A stretch of 64,000 nt of DNA, taken from positions 2,356,001-2,420,000 of the forward strand of contig NZ_CP082787.1 of NCBI RefSeq assembly GCF_021462285.1, written 5' to 3'. Numbering within the stretch: position 1 is the first letter of the stretch; each line of letters starts with the position of its first letter. The translations under genes were made by a program, and so were the position numbers. Shown piece after piece: positions 33,949 through 42,331 of this stretch. The DNA comes from Serratia entomophila (GTDB taxonomy: Bacteria; Pseudomonadota; Gammaproteobacteria; Enterobacterales; Enterobacteriaceae). The notes under the pieces are model-generated. The model had not been told where the DNA came from. It ran no database searches and saw only the letters and a program-made list of their open reading frames with translations.

Positions 33949-35253
33949 ATGAGCAACGCCTTGAAAGGGCTGTTATGGCTGATTGTCGCCGTGGTGGTGG
34001 TGGCGGGCGGTTACGCGCTTTACACCCTGCTGCGGCCGACCGGCGCGGAACCTGCGGCGCCGATCGCCGGCGCGCCGGCCGGCATTACCGACAAACTGGC
34101 GCGCGGCGAATACCTGGCGCGCGCCGCCGACTGCGTGGCCTGCCACACCGCACCCGGCGGCACGCCGTTTGCCGGCGGCTTCGCCTTCAAGCTGCCGTTT
34201 GGCACCATTTACGGCACCAACATCACCGCCGATAAGGAGACCGGCATCGGCAACTGGAGCGACGAGCAGTTCGTGCGCGCGGTGCGCGAAGGCGTCGGCC
34301 CGCAGGGCAACCTGTACCCGGCGATGCCTTATACCTCGTACACCGGGCTGAGCCGCGACGACGTGCTGGCAATCAAAGCCTATCTGTTCAGCCTGCCGCC
34401 GGTGAAACAGGCCAACCTGCAAAATGACCTGTCGTTCCCGTTCAACCAGCGTTGGGGCATGAAGTTCTGGAATCTGGCGTTTTTCAACGAACAGCGTTTC
34501 GAACCCAACCTCAATAAGGACGAACAGTGGAACCGCGGCGCCTATCTGGCGACGGCGCTGGGCCACTGCAGCGAGTGCCACACGCCGCGCAATCTGGGGT
34601 TTGGCATCAATCAGAGCAAAAACCTCAGCGGTGAGGTGGTCCAGGGCTGGTTTGCCGCCAACATCACGCCGGACAAGCAAACCGGCATCGGCAGTTGGAG
34701 CGAACAACAGCTGTCGCAATATCTGGCGACCGGTCATGCGGAAGGCCGCAGCAGCGCCGCCGGGCCAATGGCGGAAGCGGTGGAAAACAGCCTGCAGTTC
34801 CTGACGCCGGAAGATAACCTGGCGCTGGTGAAATACCTGCGGGATATCGAACCTATCGCCGGCGACAGCGCCGCCGCGGTGAACCTGCAGCCGAAGGGCG
34901 CCGTGTCTTCCAGCCCGGTGTTGCCGGGCGGGCAGGATCAGTCACTCGGCCGCCGGCTGTTCGCCGGTGACTGCAGCGGTTGCCACCAGTGGAACGGCCC
35001 GGGGCGGCAGAGCAAATACGCTTCGCTGGTCGGCAGCACGGCGGTGAACGATCCGCAGGGCCGCAGCGTGGTGCAGGCCATTCTCAAGGGCACGCGCATC
35101 AGCATTGGCGAACAGCATGAAGTGATGCCGGACTTCGGCAGCGCCTATTCCGATGAGGAAGTGGCAGCGGTCGCCAACTTTGTGGTCGGCCATTTTGGCG
35201 ACAAACAGGGGACGGTCACGGCGAAGCAGGTGGCTGAACAGCGCAAACAGTAG
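33949..35253 (+). CDS. Membrane-anchored tri-haem cytochrome c subunit
   Basis: A 434-residue protein with an N-terminal helix ('LLWLIVAVVVVAGGYALYTLL') that acts as anchor or signal. Three CxxCH haem sites follow: CVACH, CSECH and CSGCH, each in its own cytochrome c domain. This is the layout of the cytochrome subunit of membrane-bound alcohol and aldehyde dehydrogenases. It takes electrons from the Fe-S subunit to ubiquinone or oxidase. The ATG at 33949 follows GGAGAG. The gene is the third of the operon, 11 bases downstream of the Fe-S gene. Confidence 0.93.
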   Translation: MSNALKGLLWLIVAVVVVAGGYALYTLLRPTGAEPAAPIAGAPAGITDKLARGEYLARAADCVACHTAPGGTPFAGGFAFKLPFGTIYGTNITADKETGIGNWSDEQFVRAVREGVGPQGNLYPAMPYTSYTGLSRDDVLAIKAYLFSLPPVKQANLQNDLSFPFNQRWGMKFWNLAFFNEQRFEPNLNKDEQWNRGAYLATALGHCSECHTPRNLGFGINQSKNLSGEVVQGWFAANITPDKQTGIGSWSEQQLSQYLATGHAEGRSSAAGPMAEAVENSLQFLTPEDNLALVKYLRDIEPIAGDSAAAVNLQPKGAVSSSPVLPGGQDQSLGRRLFAGDCSGCHQWNGPGRQSKYASLVGSTAVNDPQGRSVVQAILKGTRISIGEQHEVMPDFGSAYSDEEVAAVANFVVGHFGDKQGTVTAKQVAEQRKQ

Positions 35254-35263
35254 TAAAGAACCG

Positions 35264-35294
35264 GCGGCGAGGGGGCTGAATGCGCCCTCGCCGC
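35264..35294. terminator. Hairpin between convergent genes
   Basis: Ten-base arms GCGGCGAGGG (35264-35273) and CCCTCGCCGC (35285-35294). It lies exactly between the cytochrome stop and the bicupin stop and could end transcription from both sides, though neither strand has a U-run. Confidence 0.5.
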
Positions 35295-35298
35295 TGCA

Positions 35299-36468
35299 TC
35301 AGCTTCTGCGGCGCGACATCACCAGCTTGTCTTTTGGCCGCTCCCGCCAGTCGTCAGGTTGATTGTTGAAGTTATCCGCCAGCAGATAGGCCGGCGTTTT
35401 GGCCAGCCAGTCGGACAATGAGATATCCTGATACACGCCGTTGTCCAGCACGATCAGCACTTTCAGATCCTCCTCGCCGATATTCTCGATGTAATGGCCG
35501 AAGCCCTGCGGCACGTAGCCGACGTCGGTAGGGGCATATTCCTCGGTCTGCGCGTGGCCGTGCGAGCTGAATACCGTCATCCTGCCCTTGCCGGAAATAT
35601 AGTATTGCCATTCGTTGGCGTTTGGGTGCCAGTGTAATTCACGCACCGCGCCGGGCTTGACGATTTCGATAATGCCGGTGATGGTGGTGGAAATAGGAAA
35701 CTCTTTTGAAGAAACCAGATGCACGCTGCCGGCGTCATTTTCAAAAAAAGGTTTTTTCTTCATTAATTCATAACGGTGAGCCAACGGGGAGTTATTCAGG
35801 CCGCCGTCGTTGACGGGCAGCGGCAATGCAGGCGGAACCGCGCCGCCGACAATATAGGCTTCACCCTTTTTGGCTTTGGAAAATACCGATGCCGGCATAT
35901 TCACGCTTTTTTCCAATACTTCTTTCGGCATATGCGCCACCCAGTCGGTAATGCTGAAGGTGCCGAATTCAGAGAAGTGCCCGTTGTCGAAGGTCAAGAC
36001 AAAATGCGCGCCATCCGCCAACGCCTGAATGGAGTGCCCGTAGCCCTTGGGGAAGTACCAAACGTCGCCGGGACCGAAGTCCGCCACCTCGCATTTGCCC
36101 TCGGGATCGATGATGGTGATGCGCGCGTGCCCCTCCAGCATAAATGCCCATTCGGCGGCTATCGCATGCCAGTGCAGTTCGCGCACGCCGCCCGGCTCCA
36201 GTGTCATGTCCACGCCGGCCACGCCTTCGGAGATCGGGAACTGCTCGACGGTGGCCTCGCGCGCCCAACCGCTGGGCAGGCTGCGTTTTTTGCTGTCGGT
36301 AAACTTGTACTTGTAGACGCCTTGCGCACCGGCGGGCGGCTGATAGCTGCTGGGGGGAACGATATTGCGGTGGTCGTCGGCGGCGGCGGATTTCATCATG
36401 CCGCCCATAACGCCGGCGGCGGCTGCGCTGACGGCAGAAACTTTCAATATGTCACGACGCGATAGCAT
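35299..36468 (-). CDS. Tat-exported bicupin, oxalate decarboxylase-like
   Basis: A 389-residue protein. The Tat signal is 'MLSRRDILKVSAVSAAAAG'. Two cupin domains each carry a full metal set: 'ELHWHAIAAEW' with 'GYGHSIQ', and 'ELHWHPNANEWQYYISGKGRMTVF' with 'GFGHYIENIG'. This matches OxdC, the manganese enzyme that splits oxalate into formate and CO2. The active-site lid reads S-E-F-G where B. subtilis OxdC has S-E-N-S; the proton-donor Glu is kept. Export to the periplasm is common in proteobacterial members. GGAG precedes the ATG. The 256 bases upstream are AT-rich and probably contain its promoter; I see no gene there. Confidence 0.88.
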   Translation of the reverse strand: MLSRRDILKVSAVSAAAAGVMGGMMKSAAADDHRNIVPPSSYQPPAGAQGVYKYKFTDSKKRSLPSGWAREATVEQFPISEGVAGVDMTLEPGGVRELHWHAIAAEWAFMLEGHARITIIDPEGKCEVADFGPGDVWYFPKGYGHSIQALADGAHFVLTFDNGHFSEFGTFSITDWVAHMPKEVLEKSVNMPASVFSKAKKGEAYIVGGAVPPALPLPVNDGGLNNSPLAHRYELMKKKPFFENDAGSVHLVSSKEFPISTTITGIIEIVKPGAVRELHWHPNANEWQYYISGKGRMTVFSSHGHAQTEEYAPTDVGYVPQGFGHYIENIGEEDLKVLIVLDNGVYQDISLSDWLAKTPAYLLADNFNNQPDDWRERPKDKLVMSRRRS

Positions 36469-36724
36469 AGGTTTTTCTCCATATAAATGGCGGGAGGTTT
36501 TTGCAGGTTTAAATAGGCTGCCGCCGATGGGTAATACGGCGGCAATTAAAGCGTAGCGGCTTGTTTTTATTATTTCCGTTTATTGTTGCAAGGTTTGTGT
36601 TACCAAATACGTTTTCGCTTTATTATTTATTCCGATCTTGATTAATCAATCGGGTAAATTAATTTTAATCTCCAGTTAAACTCAATAAATCTTAAACGGA
36701 ATGCTTTTTTACCCGCCGTAATGG

Positions 36725-37660
36725 TTATTTTTGTTGCGAGAGTTGTCCGCTCTCGGGATATACCGCCTCGGCCACCAGTTGGCGAAAACGCTCGACTATC
36801 GGCGAGCTTTGGCTGCGGCGCAGCGCCAGATACAGCGGAGCGCTGAGCAGCGCGTCTTCGGCGATGGCGCGGTAAACGATGCCATCTCCGCCCAGCCGCC
36901 GCATGGAGGCCGGCACGATCGACAGCCCCAACCCGGCGCCGACCAGGCTGAGGGTGGCCGGCAGGCGCGGCGCTTCCTGCACGATGCGCGGGCTGAAATC
37001 TGCGCGGTGGCAGGCGGCCAGGATGGCGTCGTACAATCCCTGGCCCGCCGGGCGGCGGTAGAGAATAAACGCCTCGTGCGCCAGCGCGGTCAGCGGTAGC
37101 GGCTCCTGCGTGTCTGTCGCCAGCCGGTGGCCGAGCGGCAGGGCGGCGATCATCGGTTCGCTGAGCACCGGCTCGATGGTTAAGCCGGGGATGCCGCTGG
37201 CCGGCGAGCGCACGAAAGCGACGTCGAGCCGGTCGTCCATCAGGGCGTCCATCAGTTCACTGCTGCCGGCTTCCTCCAGCTGGGTGGTGATGCCCGGCAG
37301 AATGTCGCGATAGCGGCGCAGCAGGTTAGGCACGAAAGGATGCAGCGCGGCGGAGCTGGTAAAACCGATGGCGATATGCCCCTGTTCACCGCGCGCAGCA
37401 CGGCGCACCGCCTCGGTCAGATGTTCGGCACGGGCCAGCAGGGCGCGCGCCTCATCGAACAGCACGCCGCCCGCTTCGGTGGCGCGCACGCCGCGCGGCA
37501 GGCGTTGCAGCAGCTTCACGCCCAGTTCGTCTTCCAGCCCCTGCAGCAGGCGCGTTAACGGCGGCTGCTGAATAAACAGCCGTTCGGCGGCGCGGGTGAT
37601 ATTGCCTTCTTCCACCACGGTGACAAACGCCCGCAGGCGGCGCAGTTCGATCATAGCCAT
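36725..37660 (-). CDS. LysR-family transcriptional regulator
   Basis: A 311-residue regulator. The winged helix-turn-helix is 'MIELRRLRAFVTVVEEGNITR' through 'AAERLFIQQPPLTRLLQGLEDELG' (residues 3-50). The effector domain starts near residue 90 ('GHIAIGFTSSAALHPFVPNLLRRY'), with the typical 'VGAGLGLSIVPASM'. It lies upstream of the bicupin gene on the same strand and divergent from the chromate-type transporter, and could control either. GAGG precedes the ATG. Confidence 0.9.
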   Translation of the reverse strand: MAMIELRRLRAFVTVVEEGNITRAAERLFIQQPPLTRLLQGLEDELGVKLLQRLPRGVRATEAGGVLFDEARALLARAEHLTEAVRRAARGEQGHIAIGFTSSAALHPFVPNLLRRYRDILPGITTQLEEAGSSELMDALMDDRLDVAFVRSPASGIPGLTIEPVLSEPMIAALPLGHRLATDTQEPLPLTALAHEAFILYRRPAGQGLYDAILAACHRADFSPRIVQEAPRLPATLSLVGAGLGLSIVPASMRRLGGDGIVYRAIAEDALLSAPLYLALRRSQSSPIVERFRQLVAEAVYPESGQLSQQK

Positions 37661-37758
37661 ACCTCAAAGGTATCTTTGGTTGCTCTGGAATGCATTAGAC
37701 ATCATGGCACGAGCGCACGCATGATACCAGCCATCAAAATAAGCGATGTGGAACGGCA

Positions 37759-38325
37759 ATGTCTGAGTTTAATGCGGTAAAAACCCGGCCGGTGAGCGCA
37801 CCGGGCAACGGCGAACTGTTTCTGGGCTTTCTGTGGCTGGGGCTGATTGGTTTCGGCGGCGTGTTGCCGCTGGCGCGCAGCATGCTGGTGGAACAGCGGC
37901 GTTGGCTGAGCGGGGAACAGTTCACCGAGCTGTTGGGGCTGTGTCAGTTTTTGCCCGGCGGCAACGTGATTAACCTGTCGGTGGCGGTGGGCATGGAGTT
38001 TCGCGGGCTGCGCGGCGCGCTGTGCGCACTGCTCGGGCTGATCAGCGCGCCGACGGCGATCGTGGTGGGGCTGGGCATGGTTTACGCCCGCTTTCAGAAC
38101 GACCCGCACGTTCAGCATCTGTTCGCCGGGCTGGCGGCCGCGGCGGCCGGGCTGTTGCTGTCTACCGGCTTGAAAATGCTGCGGCCGCTGTGGGGGAAAT
38201 GGCTGGCGTTGGCGATAGTCGCGCTGGCCCTGGTCGCCATCGCCTGGCTGCGCCTGCCGCTGCTGCCGACCATGCTGGTGCTGGCGCCGCTGAGCATTCT
38301 GCTGACGTGGAGGATGCCGTCATGA
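37759..38325 (+). CDS. Chromate-type transporter, first half-size subunit
   Basis: A 188-residue membrane protein of the CHR family. The conserved N-terminal signature is 'LFLGFLWLGLIGFGGVLPLAR', followed by 'LGLCQFLPGGNVINLSVAVGMEFRGLRGAL' (the PGP-type motif appears as PGG). About five or six helices. CHR proteins occur either as one long ChrA or, as here, as two short homologous subunits encoded side by side. The substrate may be chromate/sulfate or something else. It overlaps the next gene by four bases (ATGA). Confidence 0.85.
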   Translation: MSEFNAVKTRPVSAPGNGELFLGFLWLGLIGFGGVLPLARSMLVEQRRWLSGEQFTELLGLCQFLPGGNVINLSVAVGMEFRGLRGALCALLGLISAPTAIVVGLGMVYARFQNDPHVQHLFAGLAAAAAGLLLSTGLKMLRPLWGKWLALAIVALALVAIAWLRLPLLPTMLVLAPLSILLTWRMPS

Positions 38326-38843
38326 CCGGCGTGCTGATCGCGCTGGCGATGATCTTTACCGAGCTTTCCCTGCTGGCGTTCGGCGGCGGCATGACCATAC
38401 TGCCGGAGATGCAGCGCCAGGTGGTGGAGGTGCATCAGTGGATGAGCGCGCAGGAGTTCAGCGCGCTGTTCGCCATGGCGCAGGCCGCGCCGGGGCCGAA
38501 TATGATGATCGTGCCGCTGATTGGCTGGCACGTCGCTGGCTGGGCCGGGCTGCTGGTGTCTTCCGTCGCCAAGTTTGGCCCGTCGTCGATCGTTACCCTG
38601 TTGGTGATGGGCGCCTGGCGGCGCTTTAAAGACCGCCCGTGGCGGCGCATCGTGCAGGCCGGGCTGGTGCCGGTGACGGTTGGCCTGGTGGCCGCCAGCG
38701 GGGTGTTGATCGCCGAAGCCTCGGCGCCAAGCTGGCCGCTGGCGGCGATCGTGGCGCTGGCTACTGCGCTCAGCATGAGCAAACGCATCCACCCGCTGTG
38801 GGTGCTGGCAGGCGGCGCCTTGCTTGGGTTGCTGATGGCCTGA
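38322..38843 (+). CDS. Chromate-type transporter, second half-size subunit
   Basis: A 173-residue partner of the preceding protein. 'FTELSLLAFGGGMTILPEMQRQVV' and 'FAMAQAAPGPNMMIVPLIGWHVAGWAGLL' are the CHR signature with the intact APGP motif. About six helices. The ATG at 38322 lies in the stop of the first subunit, so translation is coupled and a heterodimer is expected. Confidence 0.87.
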   Translation: MTGVLIALAMIFTELSLLAFGGGMTILPEMQRQVVEVHQWMSAQEFSALFAMAQAAPGPNMMIVPLIGWHVAGWAGLLVSSVAKFGPSSIVTLLVMGAWRRFKDRPWRRIVQAGLVPVTVGLVAASGVLIAEASAPSWPLAAIVALATALSMSKRIHPLWVLAGGALLGLLMA

Positions 38844-38849
38844 GCGCCG

Positions 38850-39260
38850 TCAGCGCGGGGTCAGCACAAAGCGGGAAGGGCCGTTGCGGTCGATCAGTTC
38901 GTATCGTTTTGGCGCGGTCAACGCCAGGAAGGCCACCATGCCGCCTTCGGCGTTGGTCAGCGTCATGCCGTCCGGCGTCGGTCGCCAGGCGACGGGCGTC
39001 TCTTTCAGCGCCAGCGGCTGCAGGCACTCGGCGGAGGCGCTGAAGCGGAAGGCGTTGGTGTTGGCTACCGCTTCGTCGCTCAGTTGCACGTCGCAGACGG
39101 CTTTACCGTCGCCGATGGCGGCGAGCTGCCAGTCGCCCTTTAGCGCGGCGGGTTCCAACAACGGCAGCGAACTGCCCAAAGCACTGCTGCACAATAAGCT
39201 CATAACGACTCCTGTCAGGGCGGCGCGGCGCAAGGCGCGCGTTGGGGAAAAGATCGGCAT
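38850..39260 (-). CDS. inh: Periplasmic serralysin inhibitor (Inh/SmaPI family)
   Basis: A 136-residue exported protein. The signal peptide runs MPIFSPTRALRRAALTGVVM then SLLCSSALGSS. The mature beta-barrel begins 'LPLLEPAALKGDWQLAA', has two cysteines (VCDVQL, AECLQP), and 'PVAWRPTPDGMTLTNAEGGMVAFL' is the family signature I recall for AprI/Inh. It protects the periplasm from the cell's own serralysin-type metalloproteases by inserting its N-terminal residues into their active site. GGAG lies before the ATG. No serralysin gene is in this window, so the partner acts in trans. Confidence 0.88.
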   Translation of the reverse strand: MPIFSPTRALRRAALTGVVMSLLCSSALGSSLPLLEPAALKGDWQLAAIGDGKAVCDVQLSDEAVANTNAFRFSASAECLQPLALKETPVAWRPTPDGMTLTNAEGGMVAFLALTAPKRYELIDRNGPSRFVLTPR

Positions 39261-39331
39261 CGGTCACTCCTTTCGGCTGTCCGTTCACACCTTAGCACGT
39301 GCCCGGCGGGATGATGAGAGAAGGAAAAGAG

Positions 39332-39354
39332 AAAAGGGCCGAACGGCCCTTTTA
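39332..39354 (-). terminator. Terminator of the RibD/DHFR-like gene
   Basis: Symmetric hairpin AAAAGGGCC-GAAC-GGCCCTTTT with T-runs on both strands. On the minus strand it ends the gene whose stop is at 39355. Confidence 0.75.
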
Positions 39355-40002
39355 TCACTGAGCTGCCGCCGCGCTTTCCGCCACGAAGGAGCCGGTCGTC
39401 ACCGCGCCGGCGCGGCGGTAGTGGGCCACGATCACGCCGCCGGGCGAGACCACCGACTGGGCCAGCGTGAAGGCCGCCGGCGCCGCGTTGTCATCGAACA
39501 GCCGCTTGCCGCCGCCGAGCAGCACCGGGTAGGTGAGCAAACGCAGTTCGTCCACCAGATCGTTGGCCAGCAGCTGTTGCATCAGCGTGCTGCTGCCCTG
39601 CACCAGCAGCACCGGCCCCTGGGTGCGTTTCAATTCGCGCAGCCGGGCGATGATGTCTAGCCCCAGCCACTGGCTGTTTTCCCACGCCAGCGTCTCGCGG
39701 TGGTGGGTGGCGACGTACTTGGTGGCTTGATTGAACGTGCGGGCGATGTCGGCGGAAACCGGGTCGGCCTCGCCGGTGATCTGCGGCCAGTAGCCGGCGA
39801 AGATATCGTAGGTGCGCCGCCCGAGCAGCAGATCGAAAGGCGCAGAGAAAAGATCGCCCATCGTTGCCGCGACGGAGTCATCCCAGTAGGGGGCAGTCCA
39901 GCCGCCGAATCGAAAGCCGCCGCTGCGGTCTTCGTCCTGCCCGCCGGGCGCCTGCATCACGCCGTCGAGGCTGACGAACGCGCTGGCAATAATCTGTCGC
40001 AT
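39355..40002 (-). CDS. RibD C-terminal / dihydrofolate-reductase-like protein
   Basis: A 215-residue protein of the bacterial 'dihydrofolate reductase family' that shares a fold with RibD. 'MRQIIASAFVSLDGVMQAPG' starts the fold, 'DLLLGRRTYDIFAGYWPQ' and 'GPVLLVQGSSTLMQQLLANDLVDELRLL' are the conserved NADPH-site segments, and 'PVLLGGGKRLFDD' is the typical end. The substrate is not known for these paralogues, and it is not the essential FolA. About 20 extra residues follow the last strand. Confidence 0.85.
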   Translation of the reverse strand: MRQIIASAFVSLDGVMQAPGGQDEDRSGGFRFGGWTAPYWDDSVAATMGDLFSAPFDLLLGRRTYDIFAGYWPQITGEADPVSADIARTFNQATKYVATHHRETLAWENSQWLGLDIIARLRELKRTQGPVLLVQGSSTLMQQLLANDLVDELRLLTYPVLLGGGKRLFDDNAAPAAFTLAQSVVSPGGVIVAHYRRAGAVTTGSFVAESAAAAQ

Positions 40003-40071
40003 GGCTGTCTCCTGCAGTTGAGTGTCAGCTGAAAGTTTAGCCGCCGCGCGGCGGCGGCGCCAACCGGCCGC

Positions 40072-41079
40072 TTAAGGCTGCAGCGCTTTGATCAGCGCCT
40101 GGTTAAAGCGATCGGGCTGTTCCATTTGCGGCGCATGGCCCAGCCCCGGGAACTCGATCAGCGTGGCGTGCGGGATCAGCTTCGCCGCCTGTTTGCCCAG
40201 TACCTCGTAGTGGCCAAGCGTCTCCTTGACCGCCGGCGCGGCGATGTCGCTGCCGATGGCGGTGGTGTCGGCGGTGCCGATCATCAGGGTGGTCGGAGTT
40301 TGCAGGTTTTTGAATTCGTAGTACACCGGCTGGGTGAAGATCATGTCGTAGATCAGCGCCGAGTTCCAGGCTACCAGCCGGTGCCCCGGCCCGTTGTTTA
40401 ACCCGGCCAGCATATCCACCCAGCGATCGTACTCCGGTTTCCAGCGGCCGACGTAGTAGGTCTTCAGCTCATAGTTGCGAATGCCTTCGGCGGAGGTTTT
40501 CAGCTCACGCTCGAACCACCGATCGACGCTGCGCCACGGCACCCCTTTGGCCTTCCAGTCTTCCAGCCCAATCGGGTTGACCAGCACCAGCCGCTCCGTC
40601 GCCTGCGGATACATCAGGGCGTAGCGCGTCGCCAGCATGCCGCCGGTAGAATGGCCGATGATTACCGCCCGGCCGATTTTCAGGTTCTGCAACAGCGCCT
40701 GGGTGTTTTGCGCCAGCTGCTGGAAGCTGTACTGATAGTGCTGTGGCTTGGTGGAAGAGCAAAAGCCGATCTGATCCGGCGCTATTACCCGGTAACCGGC
40801 TTTGCTCAGCGCTTTGATGCTGTCCTGCCAGGTGGCGGAGCAGAAGTTTTTACCGTGCATCAGCACCGCGGTGCGGCCGTTGGCTTCAGCCTCCGGCGGC
40901 ACGTCCATGTAACCCATCTTCAACTGCTGCCCCTGTGAGGTGAAGCTGAATTGCTGCAGCGGGTAAGGGTAGTGGAAGCCCTGCAGCTCGGGGCCGTACT
41001 TCGGCGTTTGGTCGGCGGCCGCGGCGGTGAAGGCGGCCAGCGCGCCGAACAGCAGCGCGCAGCGGGTCAATCTCAGCAT
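40072..41079 (-). CDS. Exported alpha/beta hydrolase
   Basis: A 335-residue hydrolase with a signal peptide (MLRLTRCALLFGALAAFTAA, cut near AAA-DQTP). The alpha/beta fold shows 'TAVLMHGKNFCSATW' (oxyanion-hole HG), 'RVIAPDQIGFCSSTKP', the nucleophile elbow 'VIIGHSTGGMLATRYAL' (GHSTG, catalytic Ser near residue 145), 'TTLMIGTADTTAIG' (acid) and 'FPGLGHAPQMEQPDRFN' (catalytic His). The substrate is unknown. I chose the ATG at 41079, with AGGAG six bases upstream; the long frame to 41637 is out of the upstream gene's reading. Confidence 0.85.
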   Translation of the reverse strand: MLRLTRCALLFGALAAFTAAAADQTPKYGPELQGFHYPYPLQQFSFTSQGQQLKMGYMDVPPEAEANGRTAVLMHGKNFCSATWQDSIKALSKAGYRVIAPDQIGFCSSTKPQHYQYSFQQLAQNTQALLQNLKIGRAVIIGHSTGGMLATRYALMYPQATERLVLVNPIGLEDWKAKGVPWRSVDRWFERELKTSAEGIRNYELKTYYVGRWKPEYDRWVDMLAGLNNGPGHRLVAWNSALIYDMIFTQPVYYEFKNLQTPTTLMIGTADTTAIGSDIAAPAVKETLGHYEVLGKQAAKLIPHATLIEFPGLGHAPQMEQPDRFNQALIKALQP

Positions 41080-41161
41080 CCTGAACTCCTTGATGAAAAC
41101 GGACAATAGCCGAGTATAGCCGCAATAGTTCCGCCGCCGGCAAAAAGCGGCGGAGCCGGTT

Positions 41162-42319
41162 TCAGGCGCTGCGCAACTGCTGCTGCCGCGCAAGCCGCTG
41201 AGTGAACTGCGGCGCGTCCCAGTCTTCCTGCAGCGCCTGCCGCAACAGCTGTTGTTGAGTCTGTGGCGCCAGCCCGCCGATCGGCGGATCGCTGTCGAGG
41301 TTGGTGGGGAAGGCGTAACCGTCGGCGGCGGCGGCCACCAGCGCCGCCAGACCGGGTTCGTCCAGGGTTCCCTGCTGATGGCGCCGCCGCAGCGCCGGGT
41401 AGATGGCCTGCAACAGGCGCAGCCGGTTAACGGTCTCCATCGGTTTGCCGAATGCCGACGAAATCTGCAGCAGGTTGGCGATGCGCACATGATTGGCGGT
41501 GAGGTTGTTGCCGGCGGCATGGAACAGCGCCGGGTTGAAAAACAGTGCGTCGCCTTGTTCCAGCGGCAGCTGGATCGCATGCCGCTGGAAGTAGTCGATA
41601 AACGCCGGCTGTCGCCAGGCCAGGTAACCGCCCGCATAGCGCTGCGAGAACGGCAGCAGCTGAGTTGGGCCGGACTCCAGCGGCATCGGCGAATGCGCCA
41701 CCGCGCCCTGCAGCGTCAGATACTGCGACAGCTGCTGCAGCGGCAGCGGGAAGCGCTGCACGTCGCGGTTTTCCTGAAAGCCCAGGTGATAATCGCGGTG
41801 CGGCTGCTGCGCTTTGCCGCCGGGGCGCACCACGTTGACCTGCGCCGTCATCTGGTACCAGGGGCCAAGCCAGGCCTCGCTCACCAGCGCCAGCGTCGGG
41901 TTGGCGTAATAGTCGATGAAGGCGTCCGCATCCTGTTCCGCCGCTTTCTGCAGCGAGTTCCAGATGCGGCCGTTGCTGCCGGCGGCGGCAAAGTGATCGC
42001 CACCGCCGCCGTTGGCGGCTTCCGCCTGAAAAATCGCCTCGAACACCCGGTTATGGCGCACGATCACTGCCGGGTCCGGGTAAGCGTTTTTAATCACCAA
42101 CACGCCGGGGCCGCTGGATAACGCGCGGTGCAGCTCGCCGAATACCGCGGCTTTATCGGTCTGGGCGCCGTCGAGCAGCGTCTGGCCGCGATAAATCAGC
42201 ACTTTTTTTTGCGCCTCGGCGGCCAGCGGATAGTCGCTTAATGTTAGCGGTTGCTCACATTGCGCGGCAAACTCACTGATCGACAGGCGATCCGGGTGTA
42301 AAAACAAATTATCCTGCAT
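41162..42319 (-). CDS. Phytanoyl-CoA dioxygenase (PhyH)-like Fe(II)/2-oxoglutarate enzyme
   Basis: A 385-residue protein. The iron-binding His-x-Asp is in 'QQPHRDYHLGFQ' (about 170-181), and the distal His is in 'ALFFNPALFHAAGNNLTANHVRIANLLQ', with Arg to hold 2-oxoglutarate. These are the features of PhyH-type hydroxylases. The substrate is not known. It follows the SDR gene by 12 bases on the same strand, so the two probably act on one compound, one hydroxylating and one oxidising. Confidence 0.78.
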   Translation of the reverse strand: MQDNLFLHPDRLSISEFAAQCEQPLTLSDYPLAAEAQKKVLIYRGQTLLDGAQTDKAAVFGELHRALSSGPGVLVIKNAYPDPAVIVRHNRVFEAIFQAEAANGGGGDHFAAAGSNGRIWNSLQKAAEQDADAFIDYYANPTLALVSEAWLGPWYQMTAQVNVVRPGGKAQQPHRDYHLGFQENRDVQRFPLPLQQLSQYLTLQGAVAHSPMPLESGPTQLLPFSQRYAGGYLAWRQPAFIDYFQRHAIQLPLEQGDALFFNPALFHAAGNNLTANHVRIANLLQISSAFGKPMETVNRLRLLQAIYPALRRRHQQGTLDEPGLAALVAAAADGYAFPTNLDSDPPIGGLAPQTQQQLLRQALQEDWDAPQFTQRLARQQQLRSA

Positions 42320-42331
42320 GATGTTCTCCCA

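Noticed and set aside
40072..41637. Alpha/beta hydrolase read as a 521-residue fusion with upstream residues
   Set aside because: The extra part is an out-of-frame reading of the PhyH gene; a signal peptide and a good ribosome site place the start at 41079.
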